Part shown: in pieces, positions 1-8,721 of the stretch
How positions within the stretch are numbered: the first letter of the stretch is position 1
Layout of the letters: the number at the start of each line of letters is the position of its first letter
From: Acidimicrobiia bacterium
GTDB lineage: Bacteria; Actinomycetota; Acidimicrobiia; Spongiisociales; ZC4RG35
DNA: 51,264 bases
Direction: 5' to 3'
Assembly (NCBI GenBank): GCA_009377435.1
Contig: WHUC01000003.1
Span: forward strand, 1-51,264
The notes under the pieces: model-generated
What the model saw: only the letters and a program-made list of their open reading frames with translations
Told to the model about the DNA's origin: nothing
The model's database searches: none
Position numbers and translations under genes: made by a program

Positions 1-85
1 GCAGGTGTATCTCGGGGCGTTTCGAGGGCATGGCAAGCACCACCAGGACGGCTATGGCGGGGACGAGGACGAGTGCGGTCAACAT
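1..85 (-). CDS. nuoM: NADH-quinone oxidoreductase subunit M (5' fragment)
   Basis: Only the first 28 codons are in the window; the gene continues past the left edge. The start is an ATG whose product begins MLTALVLVPAIAVLVVLAMP, a hydrophobic first helix as in NuoM, the antiporter-like proton-pumping subunit of complex I. A purine-rich GGAGCGG lies about ten bases upstream of the ATG. It follows nuoL on the same strand after about 50 bases, the standard nuoL-nuoM order. The assignment rests on position and the N-terminal helix, because no conserved core of the protein is visible here. Confidence 0.8.
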   Translation of the reverse strand, partial: MLTALVLVPAIAVLVVLAMPSKRPEIHL

Positions 86-134
86 CACGGGAACACCGCT
101 CCATCGATCCGACGACCAGCCACATAGTGCACCA

Positions 135-2033
135 CTAGAACCACACCCCGATCACGAGCCAGGCGACCACCGCCACCGTCCCGATCAGGAAGAGGGCGGC
201 GTAGTTGCGGACGAACCCGGATTGGAGGGGTTGGATGGCACCACCGATCCGCCTCACCAGGGCCGCCACACCGGTGGCAGCCCCGTCGATGACGCGGGTG
301 TCGAAGGTGAACGCCGCGACCTCGGTGGCCCGCTTGCCCGGCGCCACCAGGAGCGCACCGTAGAGATCATCGATGTTGTAGGCGTTCTCCCATTGGGTCC
401 ACAGCCCGCCGAGCTGATCCTGGAATCTCGCCCAGGACTCGGTGGGTCGGCGGTAGACGAGGTATCCGGAGGCCACACCGATGACAGCGGCAAGAAGGGA
501 GAGTCCGGCAAGGATGAGGAATGAAGTCCAACCCTCCGGGGGGTGGATCTGGGAGATACCCTCGAAGGCCGGCGCCAGGAAATGCTCGAGTGTGAAACGG
601 AATGGGGTATTCACCAACCCCCCGACGAGAGACAGGACGGCGAGCACCAGCAAGGGGACGGTCATCGACCGGGGCGACTCGTGGGGGTGGACACCGTCCT
701 CCCAGCGGGACTCTCCGAGGAACACCATCACCCACTGACGGGTCATGTAAAAGGCGGTGAGGAGGGCGGCTATCAGCCCGACCAACCAGAGGGCGTATCC
801 GTATCCGCCCATCCCGAATGCCGAGGCGAGGATCTCGTCCTTGGACCAGAACCCGGCGAGGGGAACAATGCCGGAAATGGCCAGGGTCCCGATCAGCATG
901 GTCAGCGCCGTCACCGGCATGGCACGGAAGAGGCCACCGAGCTTCCTCATGTCCTGTTCGTCATCCATGGCGTGGATCACCGACCCCGAGCCGAGGAAGA
1001 GGAGGCCCTTGAAGAAGGCATGGGTCATGAGATGGAACATGGCCGCCGTGTACGCCCCGATGCCCACGGCGATGAACATGTAACCGAGTTGGGAGATCGT
1101 CGAGTAGGCGAGGACCTTCTTGATGTCGTTCTGGGCGATGGCGATGCTCGCGGCCCAAATCGCGGTGAGGGCACCCACCGTGGCCACGACCATCCCCGCC
1201 GTCGGAGCGAGGGTGTAGATGGGCGCGGAGCGGGCGATGACATAAACCCCGGCTGTCACCATCGTGGCGGCGTGGATCAGCGCCGACACCGGGGTGGGGC
1301 CCTCCATGGCATCGGGGAGCCAGACGTAGAGGGGGATCTGGGCCGACTTCCCGGCGGCGCCAACCAGGAACAGCAACCCGACGGCCGTGGCCGTCCCCGT
1401 GGAGAGGACATCACCGGCCCGATCGAGGACACCGGTGTAGGAGAGTGTCCCAAAGGAGGCGAACACCACCATCAGCCCGACCATGAAACCGACATCGCCG
1501 ATCCGGTTGACGATGAAGGCCTTCTTCCCGGCGGCGGCGGCGGAGGGCCGGGTGTACCAGAACGACACGAGCAGATAGGAGCACAGACCGACCAGCTCCC
1601 AACCGAGGAACAACATGGCGAAGTTCCCGGCGAGCACCAGGGTGAGCATCGAAGCCGCAAAGAGGTTGAGGTCGACAAAGAAGCGGTGGAATCTCTCGTC
1701 GCCGTGCATGTAGCCGACCGAGTACAGGTGGATCAGCGTTCCCACGCCGGTGACGATGAGGGTCATCAGTGCCGAGAGGGAATCCCATTGGATCTCCAGA
1801 TTTGCCCCGAGCGACGGCATCCACTCCCACAGCATGATGTGGGTGGCTTGCTCTCCCCCCTGGATGAACGGGACGGCGGCGATGGCGGCAACTGCGAAGG
1901 CAGCACCGATCAGGGCGGTCGCCACGTACCCGGCCATGGGCTCACCGAGACGCCGACCCCCAAAATGGAGACCGACCGCCCCGGCCAGGGGCAGCGCTAT
2001 GACCAGCCACACCGAATCGATGATTGCGTTCAA
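135..2033 (-). CDS. nuoL: NADH-quinone oxidoreductase subunit L
   Basis: A 632-residue polytopic membrane protein and the distal proton-pumping subunit of complex I. Typical NuoL segments are present: an N-terminal half with [11 protein letters not shown] and [15 protein letters not shown], and the antiporter core with [20 protein letters not shown] and [15 protein letters not shown], which contains the conserved lysine and histidines of the pump module. The C-terminal part ([14 protein letters not shown] and beyond) corresponds to the long lateral helix region. Length is normal for the family. The start is TTG, and it overlaps the nuoK stop in a TTGA tetranucleotide, so translation is probably coupled. 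It is followed by nuoM. Confidence 0.97.
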   Translation of the reverse strand: MNAIIDSVWLVIALPLAGAVGLHFGGRRLGEPMAGYVATALIGAAFAVAAIAAVPFIQGGEQATHIMLWEWMPSLGANLEIQWDSLSALMTLIVTGVGTLIHLYSVGYMHGDERFHRFFVDLNLFAASMLTLVLAGNFAMLFLGWELVGLCSYLLVSFWYTRPSAAAAGKKAFIVNRIGDVGFMVGLMVVFASFGTLSYTGVLDRAGDVLSTGTATAVGLLFLVGAAGKSAQIPLYVWLPDAMEGPTPVSALIHAATMVTAGVYVIARSAPIYTLAPTAGMVVATVGALTAIWAASIAIAQNDIKKVLAYSTISQLGYMFIAVGIGAYTAAMFHLMTHAFFKGLLFLGSGSVIHAMDDEQDMRKLGGLFRAMPVTALTMLIGTLAISGIVPLAGFWSKDEILASAFGMGGYGYALWLVGLIAALLTAFYMTRQWVMVFLGESRWEDGVHPHESPRSMTVPLLVLAVLSLVGGLVNTPFRFTLEHFLAPAFEGISQIHPPEGWTSFLILAGLSLLAAVIGVASGYLVYRRPTESWARFQDQLGGLWTQWENAYNIDDLYGALLVAPGKRATEVAAFTFDTRVIDGAATGVAALVRRIGGAIQPLQSGFVRNYAALFLIGTVAVVAWLVIGVWF

Positions 2034-2335
2034 CCGCTCAGCTCGGCAAGCTCGTCAACGGAGGCGGTGGCCCGGTTTCGGAACACCGAGACGAGGATGG
2101 CAAGCCCGACCACGACCTCGGCGGCGGCGACGACGAGGACGAAAAAGACCGAGACCTGACCGTCGAGCGTCCCCAGTTCGCGTCCTGCGGAGATGAGGGT
2201 GAGGTTGACGGCGTTGAGCATCAGCTCGACACACATGAACATGACCAGGGCGTTGCGACGGATGAGGATGCCGAGGGCACCGATGGCGAAGAGGATGGCG
2301 GCGAGACCCATGTACCAGCCGGCAGTGACGATCAC
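2030..2335 (-). CDS. nuoK: NADH-quinone oxidoreductase subunit K
   Basis: A 101-residue protein with three predicted membrane helices, the normal size for NuoK of the complex I membrane arm. The conserved segment [20 protein letters not shown] carries the buried glutamates needed for proton transfer (the E of CVELM and a second glutamate in [10 protein letters not shown]). It starts with GTG overlapping the nuoJ stop (GTGA) and ends overlapping the nuoL TTG, so the JKL genes are tightly coupled. Confidence 0.97.
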   Translation of the reverse strand: MIVTAGWYMGLAAILFAIGALGILIRRNALVMFMCVELMLNAVNLTLISAGRELGTLDGQVSVFFVLVVAAAEVVVGLAILVSVFRNRATASVDELAELSG

Positions 2336-2886
2336 GACGTCACCTCGGGGTCGATGGGCAGATCGACGGGCTTTCCTCTACGGGAGGCGAGGGCGATCGC
2401 CCCCGCCGACCCGATCGTGAGCAGCAATGCGGTGGCCTCGAAGGCCAACACCCAGTCGGAGAAGAGAACCCGGGCGAGGGCGACGGTGGTCCCGTTCGTA
2501 GCCTGGGGGATCCTCTCGCCGGTGGCGGCGATCACCCAACTGAACCGACCGCTGAAGGCGACGGCGAATGCGGTGGCGACTATCCCGAGCACACCGAGGA
2601 TCACCAGTTGTCGTTGCCGGGGGAGCCTCTCGTTCTGGTCATCGGCCCGATCCACCCCGATCAGCATGATGACGAACAGAAAGAGGGTCATTACCGCCCC
2701 GGCGTAGACCACGACGTGGATGGCGGCGATGAAATGGGCGAGCTGGGCGACATAGAGGACCCCGAGGGCCAACATCGACCCGAGAAGACCCATGGCCCCG
2801 TAGACGGGGTTTCGGGCGAGAACGACGGTCACGCCCCCGGCGAGGGCGGGGAGCGCCATGAGCCCAAAGATGATCACCTCCGCCAT
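2332..2886 (-). CDS. nuoJ: NADH-quinone oxidoreductase subunit J
   Basis: A 184-residue membrane protein with about five hydrophobic helices, matching NuoJ. The ATG chosen here gives [20 protein letters not shown], and its A of ATG is the last base of the nuoI stop (TGATG). A longer reading frame exists upstream but lies inside nuoI. The conserved segment [19 protein letters not shown] (the pi-bulge helix TM3 of NuoJ) is present around residue 60. It sits between nuoI and nuoK in the usual order. Confidence 0.95.
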   Translation of the reverse strand: MAEVIIFGLMALPALAGGVTVVLARNPVYGAMGLLGSMLALGVLYVAQLAHFIAAIHVVVYAGAVMTLFLFVIMLIGVDRADDQNERLPRQRQLVILGVLGIVATAFAVAFSGRFSWVIAATGERIPQATNGTTVALARVLFSDWVLAFEATALLLTIGSAGAIALASRRGKPVDLPIDPEVTS

Positions 2887-3515
2887 CAGGAGTCCCTCGT
2901 CTCCTGGTCGGGTTCGGGATCCCACGACGCCGGGCCCGGGGTCCCCTGCCATGTCTGGACGCCCTCGTAGGAGGCATTGCCGGCGGGGGCTGTGGCCTTC
3001 AGCCAACCGTCGGCGGTGAGAAGCTCCTTCATGTCGGCCAGCGGATCATCGGGGAACATGTGGGGCACGTTCCCGTCGGTATCCATGAGAAGCTCTTCCC
3101 GGGTGTAGATGGCATCGCCGCGGTTGGTGGTCGAGAACTCGAAGAGCTGGGTCATGGTGATGGCCTCGGTGGGGCAGGCCTCGACACAGAGCCCGCAGAA
3201 GATGCAGCGGAGCATGTTGATCTCGTAGACGAATCCGAACCGCTCCCCCGGGCTGTTGGGGTTCTCGGGGTCGTTGTCCTTGCCCCTGACGTAGATGCAG
3301 CGGGCCGGACACGCCCCGGCGCACAACTCGCAGCCGATGCACTTCTCCATGCCGTCGGGATAGCGGTTGAGCACGTGACGGCCATGGAACCGCTGCGGCT
3401 TCTCCCGCATCTCCTTGGGGTAACGGGTAGTGAGCATCTCCTTACCGGTGACGGTCTCGATCAGAACCGACCCGGTCGCCCTGAGCCCCTTGAGGAGTTC
3501 GGTCAGCACACCCAT
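2886..3515 (-). CDS. nuoI: NADH-quinone oxidoreductase subunit I (2[4Fe-4S])
   Basis: A 209-residue peripheral subunit linking the hydrophilic and membrane arms of complex I. Two ferredoxin motifs are visible: CIGCELCAGACP at about residues 59-70 and CIFCGLCVEACP at about 104-115, which bind clusters N6a and N6b. The protein is longer than most NuoI (about 160-180 residues) because of a polar C-terminal tail after the second cluster domain; such tails are common in actinobacteria. The start is an ATG 15 bases after nuoH. Confidence 0.97.
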   Translation of the reverse strand: MGVLTELLKGLRATGSVLIETVTGKEMLTTRYPKEMREKPQRFHGRHVLNRYPDGMEKCIGCELCAGACPARCIYVRGKDNDPENPNSPGERFGFVYEINMLRCIFCGLCVEACPTEAITMTQLFEFSTTNRGDAIYTREELLMDTDGNVPHMFPDDPLADMKELLTADGWLKATAPAGNASYEGVQTWQGTPGPASWDPEPDQETRDS

Positions 3516-3530
3516 GTCAGCACTCTCATC

Positions 3531-4616
3531 TCAACTCCAGGGCAGTCCGAATCGGCGGTATCCGAGCACGACTGCGGTCAGCATCAGCCAGCCCAGCGCC
3601 CCGGGGATGAGACGTTTCCATCCCAGGGCCATCAACTGGTCGTAGCGGAGCCGGGGGAGGGTGGCCCGGATCCAGAAGAATATGAAGACCAGCACGTACG
3701 TCTTGATCATGAACCACACGAAGGGGAGCAGCGCCGACAGCCACACGGGGAGCACACCGTCCCAGGTCGGGCCGTTCCACCCACCGAGGAACAGGGTGGC
3801 GGTGAGGGCAGACATGGAGAAGATGTTGATGTACTCGGCGAGAAAGAACATGGCGAAACGCATCCCCGAGTACTCGGTGAAATAGCCCCCGACAAGCTCC
3901 TGTTCCGCCTCTACGAGGTCAAATGGCGCCCGGTTGGTCTCGGCGATCGCGGCGATGAAGAAGATGACGAAGGCAACTATCTGGGGAATGAGGTTCCAGC
4001 GGGGGATGATCCCGGCCCATGTGCCCGACTGACGCTCCACCAGCTCGGCGAGCGAGAGCGTGCCCCCGGGCGCGTCGGCCGCCTGGGTGGCCGAGAACAG
4101 CACGACGGCGACCATGGCGAGACCCATGGCTGCCTCGTAGGAAATGGCCTGAGCGGTCGCCCGCACCCCACCGAGCAGTGGGTACTTGGACCCCGAAGAC
4201 CAGCCGGCGATCACGACCGCGTACACCGCCATCGAGGACATGGCCAGGACGATGAGGAGTCCAACGTCTACATCCATCCCCTGGAGGGGAATGACCCGAT
4301 CACCGATGGTGATGGGACGACCAAACGGGATATTGAGGAAGATGAGGAACGCCGGAATCACGGCGAGGAAGGGAGCAAGCAGGAACATCCCCACCTCGGA
4401 CCGGGCCGGGATGATCGACTCCTTGAAGAACAGCTTGAGACCGTCGGCAACGGTCTGAAGCATCCCGAATGGCCCGGCACGCTCCGGTCCGATCCGGTTC
4501 TGGAAGTCGGCGACGACCTTGCGCTCGGCCCAGACGTTGATAATGGTGACCAACAGGAGCAGGGCGAACACGACGACGACGCGGAGGACGACGATGAGAA
4601 AGTCGATCCAGTCCAT
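3531..4616 (-). CDS. nuoH: NADH-quinone oxidoreductase subunit H
   Basis: A 361-residue membrane subunit of complex I that forms the quinone-chamber side of the membrane arm. Diagnostic segments include ERKVVADFQNRIGPERAGPF near the N terminus (the E-R-K/Q-N-R-x-G-P signature), ADGLKLFFKESIIP, and AAIAETNRAPFDLVEAEQEL with the charged loop that borders the quinone site. The open frame extends far upstream, but the ATG giving MDWIDFLIVVLRVVVVFALL is the family start; the extension is a translated intergenic repeat. It is the first gene of the nuoHIJKLM block, with a divergent ABC ATPase upstream. Confidence 0.96.
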   Translation of the reverse strand: MDWIDFLIVVLRVVVVFALLLLVTIINVWAERKVVADFQNRIGPERAGPFGMLQTVADGLKLFFKESIIPARSEVGMFLLAPFLAVIPAFLIFLNIPFGRPITIGDRVIPLQGMDVDVGLLIVLAMSSMAVYAVVIAGWSSGSKYPLLGGVRATAQAISYEAAMGLAMVAVVLFSATQAADAPGGTLSLAELVERQSGTWAGIIPRWNLIPQIVAFVIFFIAAIAETNRAPFDLVEAEQELVGGYFTEYSGMRFAMFFLAEYINIFSMSALTATLFLGGWNGPTWDGVLPVWLSALLPFVWFMIKTYVLVFIFFWIRATLPRLRYDQLMALGWKRLIPGALGWLMLTAVVLGYRRFGLPWS

Positions 4617-4671
4617 CAGCGGCGCAGGCTGGTCATAGGAACGTGGGACAGGTGGTGCAGACGGGTCTCCC

Positions 4672-4836
4672 CGGAGGCTGGTGTGGAATGCCGTCGTGCA
4701 GATCGGCGGCCAGACGCGTCGCTCGCCAGGACGCAGGACGAAGACGCACCCGGTGCGGTGCTTCGAGGACGAGGACGCCGCGAGCGGCGATGGCTGGGCG
4801 TCGAGATGTGTGACATGCGTTTCACACCGGCCTCCG
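4672..4836. repeat. Palindromic intergenic repeat, family A, copy 1
   Basis: A 165-base element with imperfect terminal inverted repeats: CGGAGGCTGGTGTGG at the left end against CGGAGGCCGGTGTGA read from the right end. Its internal bases 4733-4789 (57 bases) are identical to 21529-21585. Its right arm 4792-4828 (37 bases) is found exactly, inverted, at 40856-40892. Its left arm is found, nearly exact, at 40789-40829, and its first 15 or so bases recur at 18291. It looks like a non-autonomous MITE/REP-type element; no coding capacity is seen. Confidence 0.8.
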
Positions 4837-4911
4837 TCGGACGTGACGGAGATTAGGGAGCCGCAACAAGGCCAACAAACCGTTGGAGACCCCGAGACAT
4901 CCCACCGCATA

Positions 4912-4917
4912 TAGCAT
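4912..4917 (+). promoter_or_regulatory. -10 box, ABC ATPase (leaderless type)
   Basis: TAGCAT lies seven bases before the ATG at 4925, with no Shine-Dalgarno sequence, so transcription is predicted to begin at or next to the start codon. Confidence 0.5.
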
Positions 4918-4924
4918 TCGAGAC

Positions 4925-6004
4925 ATGGCATCGGTGACGTTCCACGACGTGGCGTTCCGACGGGGGGAGGTGGACGTGCTCACCGGCATCGATCTGGCGA
5001 TCGACGATGGTGAGATCGTGGTCGTGGTGGGCCCGTCGGGGTCGGGGAAGTCGACCATCCTGCGACTGATCGCCGGTCTGGAGGCGCCCACATCGGGGGT
5101 TGTCGTCGTCGGTGACCAGCCGACCGGCACGCGGACAACGCCGGGTGTCGCCATGGTCGCCGAACAGCCCGGTCTCTATGAGCATCTCGACGTCGGGGGC
5201 AATCTGAGCTTTCCCCTCCTCATTCGGGGTGATGCCCGGGATGAGGCACAAACAGCCGCCCGTACCCAGGCCGACGAGTTGCAGATCCGTTCCCTCGTCG
5301 ACAGGACACCGGGGAAGTTGTCCGCGGGCCAACGGGATCTGGTGGCCACGGGCCGGGCGCTCATCCGTCCCGAGATCGAGGTCCTGCTTCTCGACGAACT
5401 CCTCGCCCGGGCGGATCTCCACCTCCGGGTGCGGGTTCGGGACATCATCCGTGATCTACATCTGAGGAGAGGACCCACGGTGGTATTGGCAACCAACGAT
5501 CCCGCCGAGGCGATGGCGCTGGCGGACCGCGTCGCCGTGCTGAGCGACGGCGCCCTCAGACAGTTCGACCCCCCGATGACGGTCTATCATGATCCGGTCT
5601 CGTTGGATGTGGCCGACATCATCTCGTCGTATCCGATCAATCGACTCAAGGGTGTTCTCCGCAGCGGGGACCCGGGATGGGTCATCATCGGTGAGAACCG
5701 ACTACTGCTCCCCCGACGGCTGGGTGACGAGCACGATGGCAAACCGCTGGTCGTCGGGATCCGCCCCGAGGATCTCTCGCTCACGGACTCGGCGACGGGA
5801 CCGTCCCTGGAGGGACGTGCCGTCTCCGAGGCCGTGTTGGGTCGGAAGACCGAGATCCACTTCGAACTGGAGCCACCCGACGGTGATGGCCATGTCGCCG
5901 TGGTTGCGGGCAACCCGGAGATCCCCGGTGTGATACGGCTCGCCGTGGCCCGGCTCCTACTGTTCACCCCCGATGGTGCCCGCTGGCATCCGGCGAACCC
6001 ATGA
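4925..6004 (+). CDS. Orphan ABC transporter ATP-binding protein, MalK/UgpC-like
   Basis: A 359-residue ABC ATPase with a nucleotide-binding domain (about 1-230) and a C-terminal TOBE-like domain containing VGIRPEDLSL, as in sugar-importer ATPases. The Walker A motif GPSGSGKST is at residues 36-44. The other motifs diverge. The signature reads LSAGQ rather than LSGGQ. Walker B reads LLLDELLARAD, where relatives have DEP-L-S-N-L-D. The switch (H-loop) position reads ATNDPAEA, with asparagine where nearly all active ABC ATPases have histidine. No permease or binding-protein gene is adjacent. The ATG is preceded by TAGCAT at seven bases and has no ribosome binding site. The family is clear; substrate and full ATPase activity are uncertain. 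Confidence 0.85.
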   Translation: MASVTFHDVAFRRGEVDVLTGIDLAIDDGEIVVVVGPSGSGKSTILRLIAGLEAPTSGVVVVGDQPTGTRTTPGVAMVAEQPGLYEHLDVGGNLSFPLLIRGDARDEAQTAARTQADELQIRSLVDRTPGKLSAGQRDLVATGRALIRPEIEVLLLDELLARADLHLRVRVRDIIRDLHLRRGPTVVLATNDPAEAMALADRVAVLSDGALRQFDPPMTVYHDPVSLDVADIISSYPINRLKGVLRSGDPGWVIIGENRLLLPRRLGDEHDGKPLVVGIRPEDLSLTDSATGPSLEGRAVSEAVLGRKTEIHFELEPPDGDGHVAVVAGNPEIPGVIRLAVARLLLFTPDGARWHPANP

Positions 6005-6010
6005 CGCGCC

Positions 6011-6036
6011 GAGGGGACCGGAAGACCGGTCCCCTC
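6011..6036. terminator. Bidirectional terminator hairpin
   Basis: A perfect 11-base-pair stem, GAGGGGACCGG / CCGGTCCCCTC, with the loop AAGA. It lies seven bases after the ABC ATPase stop and 24 bases downstream of the convergent lipoprotein gene. There is no strong T-run on either side, as usual in high-GC actinobacteria. Confidence 0.8.
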
Positions 6037-6059
6037 GACATCTGATTTGGTCAGATGGT

Positions 6060-6233
6060 TCAGCCGGCGGCCGTAGTCGGCGCGATCGCCGTCGTCGGCG
6101 CGATCGCCGTCGTCGGCGCAGCCGTGTCGGCCGGCCCGGCCGGCGCTGTGTCTGTGGTGCCCCCGCCGTCGGATGTGCAGGCGCCCAGGGCGAATACCGA
6201 TATGATTCCTAGTGCGAGCAGTTTCTTCTTCAT
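6060..6233 (-). CDS. Small Thr/Pro/Ala-rich lipoprotein (57 aa)
   Basis: A 57-residue reading frame with a strong GGAGG six bases before its ATG. The product begins MKKKLLALGIISVFALGACT: a basic N-end, a hydrophobic stretch and an LGAC lipobox, so it should be lipid-anchored on the outer face of the membrane. The mature part is only about 39 residues and low in complexity, ending in three imperfect P-T-T-A-I-A units and P-T-T-A-A-G. No fold or function can be assigned. It lies between nuoG and the convergent ABC ATPase, and its stop is followed by the shared hairpin at 6011-6036. TATAAG around 6306-6311 could be its -10 box. Confidence 0.7.
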   Translation of the reverse strand: MKKKLLALGIISVFALGACTSDGGGTTDTAPAGPADTAAPTTAIAPTTAIAPTTAAG

Positions 6234-6327
6234 GGGAATCCTCCTTGCTTAGTAGATCCCATACGTTTGTAAATGCCCCGTGCGGGCACTCCAGAAGGAG
6301 CTTATACCGGTCCCCGTACTATGAGAA

Positions 6328-8721
6328 TCAATCAGGCTCACCAACGGCGGTGACCCGCACCACGGGGTCATCGCCGAGCGGACCGACACCAGGTTGGTTG
6401 AAGGGAACGTAGACCACCCCGCGATGAAGGGAAGGGTCGACCTGGACGGGCAACTCGGCCTCACCACGCTTGGTGACAAGCCGCACCGCCGACCCCGTGC
6501 GCGCCCCCAGCCGACGGGCGTCGTCGGGATGGAGGTGGGCAAAACCTCCGGGTGCCAGCCGGTGCAACGACGGCCCCTTCCGCATCATCACCCCATCGTC
6601 GTAGAGCTTGCGTGCGCTGTGGAGAACGAGTTCGGCGCCAACCGTGGGCTGGGTGGTCATCTCGGGTCGGTAGACGGGAACATCGGCGCCGGGGGCGGGG
6701 ACGACCACCCCGTCGCGCTCCTCCCAATCAAGTGCATCCCAGGATGCCTCCGCATAGGCGGGGACCCGGGCCATCATGGCGTCGTTGATCTCCTGCTCGG
6801 ACGTCCATCCGAGATCCGATCCCAGCGCGGTGGCGATATCGGCGATGATCGACCAGTCGGAGCGCGACTGACCCGACCCCGGGGCGATCCTGTTCACCTT
6901 CTGGACCCGACCCTCGATGTTGGTAACCGTCCCCTCCTTCTCGCTGAATCCGAGAGCGGGGAGGATGACATCGGCATGGGCGGTCGAGTCGTTGTGGAAC
7001 ATGTCGATGGCCACGACGAACTCGGCGCCGGACAGACCGGACGTCGCCAACGAGCCGTCGGGTACGTCGCGCACCGGGTCCGCCCCCACCAACAGCAGAC
7101 CTCGGATATCCCCACTGGCGAGCCCTCCGAGTATCTGCCTCGTGTCCCGTCCCGTTTCGGTGGCGGCGATCCGTCCGGGCTCGAGATCGGGGGCGACACC
7201 CATGTCGAGGGCGCCGAAAACGTTGGCCCGACGGGCGAGCGGCAGGACCCGCGAATCCTCGAGTTCGAGAATCCAACTGGCCACGGCCTCGGCCATGGTC
7301 GGACCCTCGGTGTACCCGGTGCGACCGACGAACGCCACGACCGGACTCGCTTCGAGGAGAGCGTTCACATCATCGCGGTCTCCCCCGCGGAGTTGGGTGA
7401 GGAGGTCGCTGCCCGACCCCGGGCGATAGGTGATCTTCAGGTCCGCCCGGTCGTCGAGACCAGTGGCGCGGGGATGGATGACGATCAGGTTCGCTCCCAG
7501 CTCCTGGACCGCATGGCGGACACGGAGATAGAGCGTGGGGTGCTCCTCTTTCAGGTCGGGTCCCCACACGATGATCGTCCCGGCGGTGTCGACATCGGAG
7601 ATACGGGCCCGCCGATCGATCCCGGTGAGGAGTCGGGTGCCCAGGGCGTCGTCCATGCGACAGTCGATGTTCTTGGTCCCGAGAACGTCCCGGGCGAAAA
7701 CGGAGAGGGCATAGGCGTCTTCGTTGGTGCCGTGGGCACCACCGAGAACGGCCAGGGCATCGCCTCCATGGGCCTCCCTTATGGCACCAAAGCGCTGTGC
7801 GATGATCGAGGTGGCCTCTCCCCAGGAGACCTCCTCGTAGGTCCCGCCCTCCTGGCGGGCCAATGGGTTGGTGAGACGATCCTCGGAGTTGAGATATTCG
7901 AAGCCGAAACGGCACTTGTCGGACAACCAGCCCCGGTTGGTGGCGTCGACATCGACCCCGAGGAACCGGAGTACCTGATTCTGGGACGCCTCGATGCTGA
8001 TGCGGTCACCGGCCGTGCAATGGGGGCAGGTTGATTCGACTGCCTTGAGATCCCAGGGGCGAGCCCGGAAACGGTACGGAGTGGCGGTGAGGGCGCCGAC
8101 CGGACAAATCTGGACGGTGTTGCCCGAGAAGTAGCTGCTGAAGGGCTGGTTGGGAAAGATCGAGATCTGGGTTCCGTAACCACGCTCCTTGAACTCGATG
8201 AGCGGGTCACCGGGGACCTCGTCGGCGAATCGGGTGCAGCGGGCACAGAGGATGCACCGCTCCCGGTCCAGCAGCACCAGATCGGAGATGGGTATGGGCT
8301 TCTCGAAATGACGCTTCTCCTCGACGAACCGGGTCTCTCCGGGACCGTACGACATCGTCTGGTCCTGGAGTGGGCACTCACCGCCCCGGTCGCAGACCGG
8401 GCAATCGAGCGGGTGATTGATGAGCAGATACTCGAGGATGGCCTCCTGGGCCTTCTTCACCCTGTCGTTCTTGGTGTCGACCACCATGCCGTCACTGATC
8501 GGGTTGGTGCAGGCGGTGACCATCATGCTGCCCCCCGGGGTTTCGATGTCCACGAGACACATCCGGCACATGCCCACCTCTTTCAGACGGGGATGCCAAC
8601 AGAACCGGGGTATGTAGGTGCCGTTGTCCTCTGCCGTCTTGATGAGGAGCTCGCCCTCGGGGGCGCGCACCTCCTTGCCGTCGATGGTGACCAGAACCCC
8701 CTCGGTCTCGCGGGCGGTCAA
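6328..8721 (-). CDS. nuoG: NADH-quinone oxidoreductase subunit G
   Basis: A 797-residue iron-sulfur subunit of the complex I peripheral arm. The N-terminal ferredoxin domain has the [2Fe-2S] cysteines (FCWHPRLKEVGMCRMCLVD, later TACTNP), then the His/Cys cluster HPLDCPVCDRGGECPLQD and the [4Fe-4S] motif CILCARCTRF. The following molybdopterin-oxidoreductase-like domain opens with CPHCTAGD. In NuoG proteins with cluster N7 the last position is a third cysteine, but here it is aspartate; the distal cysteine (SDKCRFGFEYL) is kept. The start is TTG, overlapping the nuoF stop (TTGA). A longer upstream frame lies inside nuoF and is not used. Confidence 0.95.
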   Translation of the reverse strand: MTARETEGVLVTIDGKEVRAPEGELLIKTAEDNGTYIPRFCWHPRLKEVGMCRMCLVDIETPGGSMMVTACTNPISDGMVVDTKNDRVKKAQEAILEYLLINHPLDCPVCDRGGECPLQDQTMSYGPGETRFVEEKRHFEKPIPISDLVLLDRERCILCARCTRFADEVPGDPLIEFKERGYGTQISIFPNQPFSSYFSGNTVQICPVGALTATPYRFRARPWDLKAVESTCPHCTAGDRISIEASQNQVLRFLGVDVDATNRGWLSDKCRFGFEYLNSEDRLTNPLARQEGGTYEEVSWGEATSIIAQRFGAIREAHGGDALAVLGGAHGTNEDAYALSVFARDVLGTKNIDCRMDDALGTRLLTGIDRRARISDVDTAGTIIVWGPDLKEEHPTLYLRVRHAVQELGANLIVIHPRATGLDDRADLKITYRPGSGSDLLTQLRGGDRDDVNALLEASPVVAFVGRTGYTEGPTMAEAVASWILELEDSRVLPLARRANVFGALDMGVAPDLEPGRIAATETGRDTRQILGGLASGDIRGLLLVGADPVRDVPDGSLATSGLSGAEFVVAIDMFHNDSTAHADVILPALGFSEKEGTVTNIEGRVQKVNRIAPGSGQSRSDWSIIADIATALGSDLGWTSEQEINDAMMARVPAYAEASWDALDWEERDGVVVPAPGADVPVYRPEMTTQPTVGAELVLHSARKLYDDGVMMRKGPSLHRLAPGGFAHLHPDDARRLGARTGSAVRLVTKRGEAELPVQVDPSLHRGVVYVPFNQPGVGPLGDDPVVRVTAVGEPD

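Larger units (their letters stand above)
4617..4924. other. Intergenic region between divergent nuoH and ABC ATPase
   Basis: A 308-base gene-free stretch. Most of it is a palindromic repeat element (4672-4836, listed separately). The right-hand end carries a TANNNT box for the ABC ATPase. A promoter for nuoH must lie here or in the repeat, but none is convincing. Short open frames crossing the region are repeat sequence. Confidence 0.7.

Noticed and set aside
543-2159. Long plus-strand open frame opposite nuoL/nuoK
   Set aside because: Antisense shadow of high-GC genes; composition (Gly/Asp/His/Arg-rich) has no protein character and nuoL/nuoK on the other strand are certain.
4617-4931. N-terminal extension of nuoH by 105 codons
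   Set aside because: The extra codons translate the family A repeat; the same peptide appears from the unrelated repeat copy at 21430-21632.
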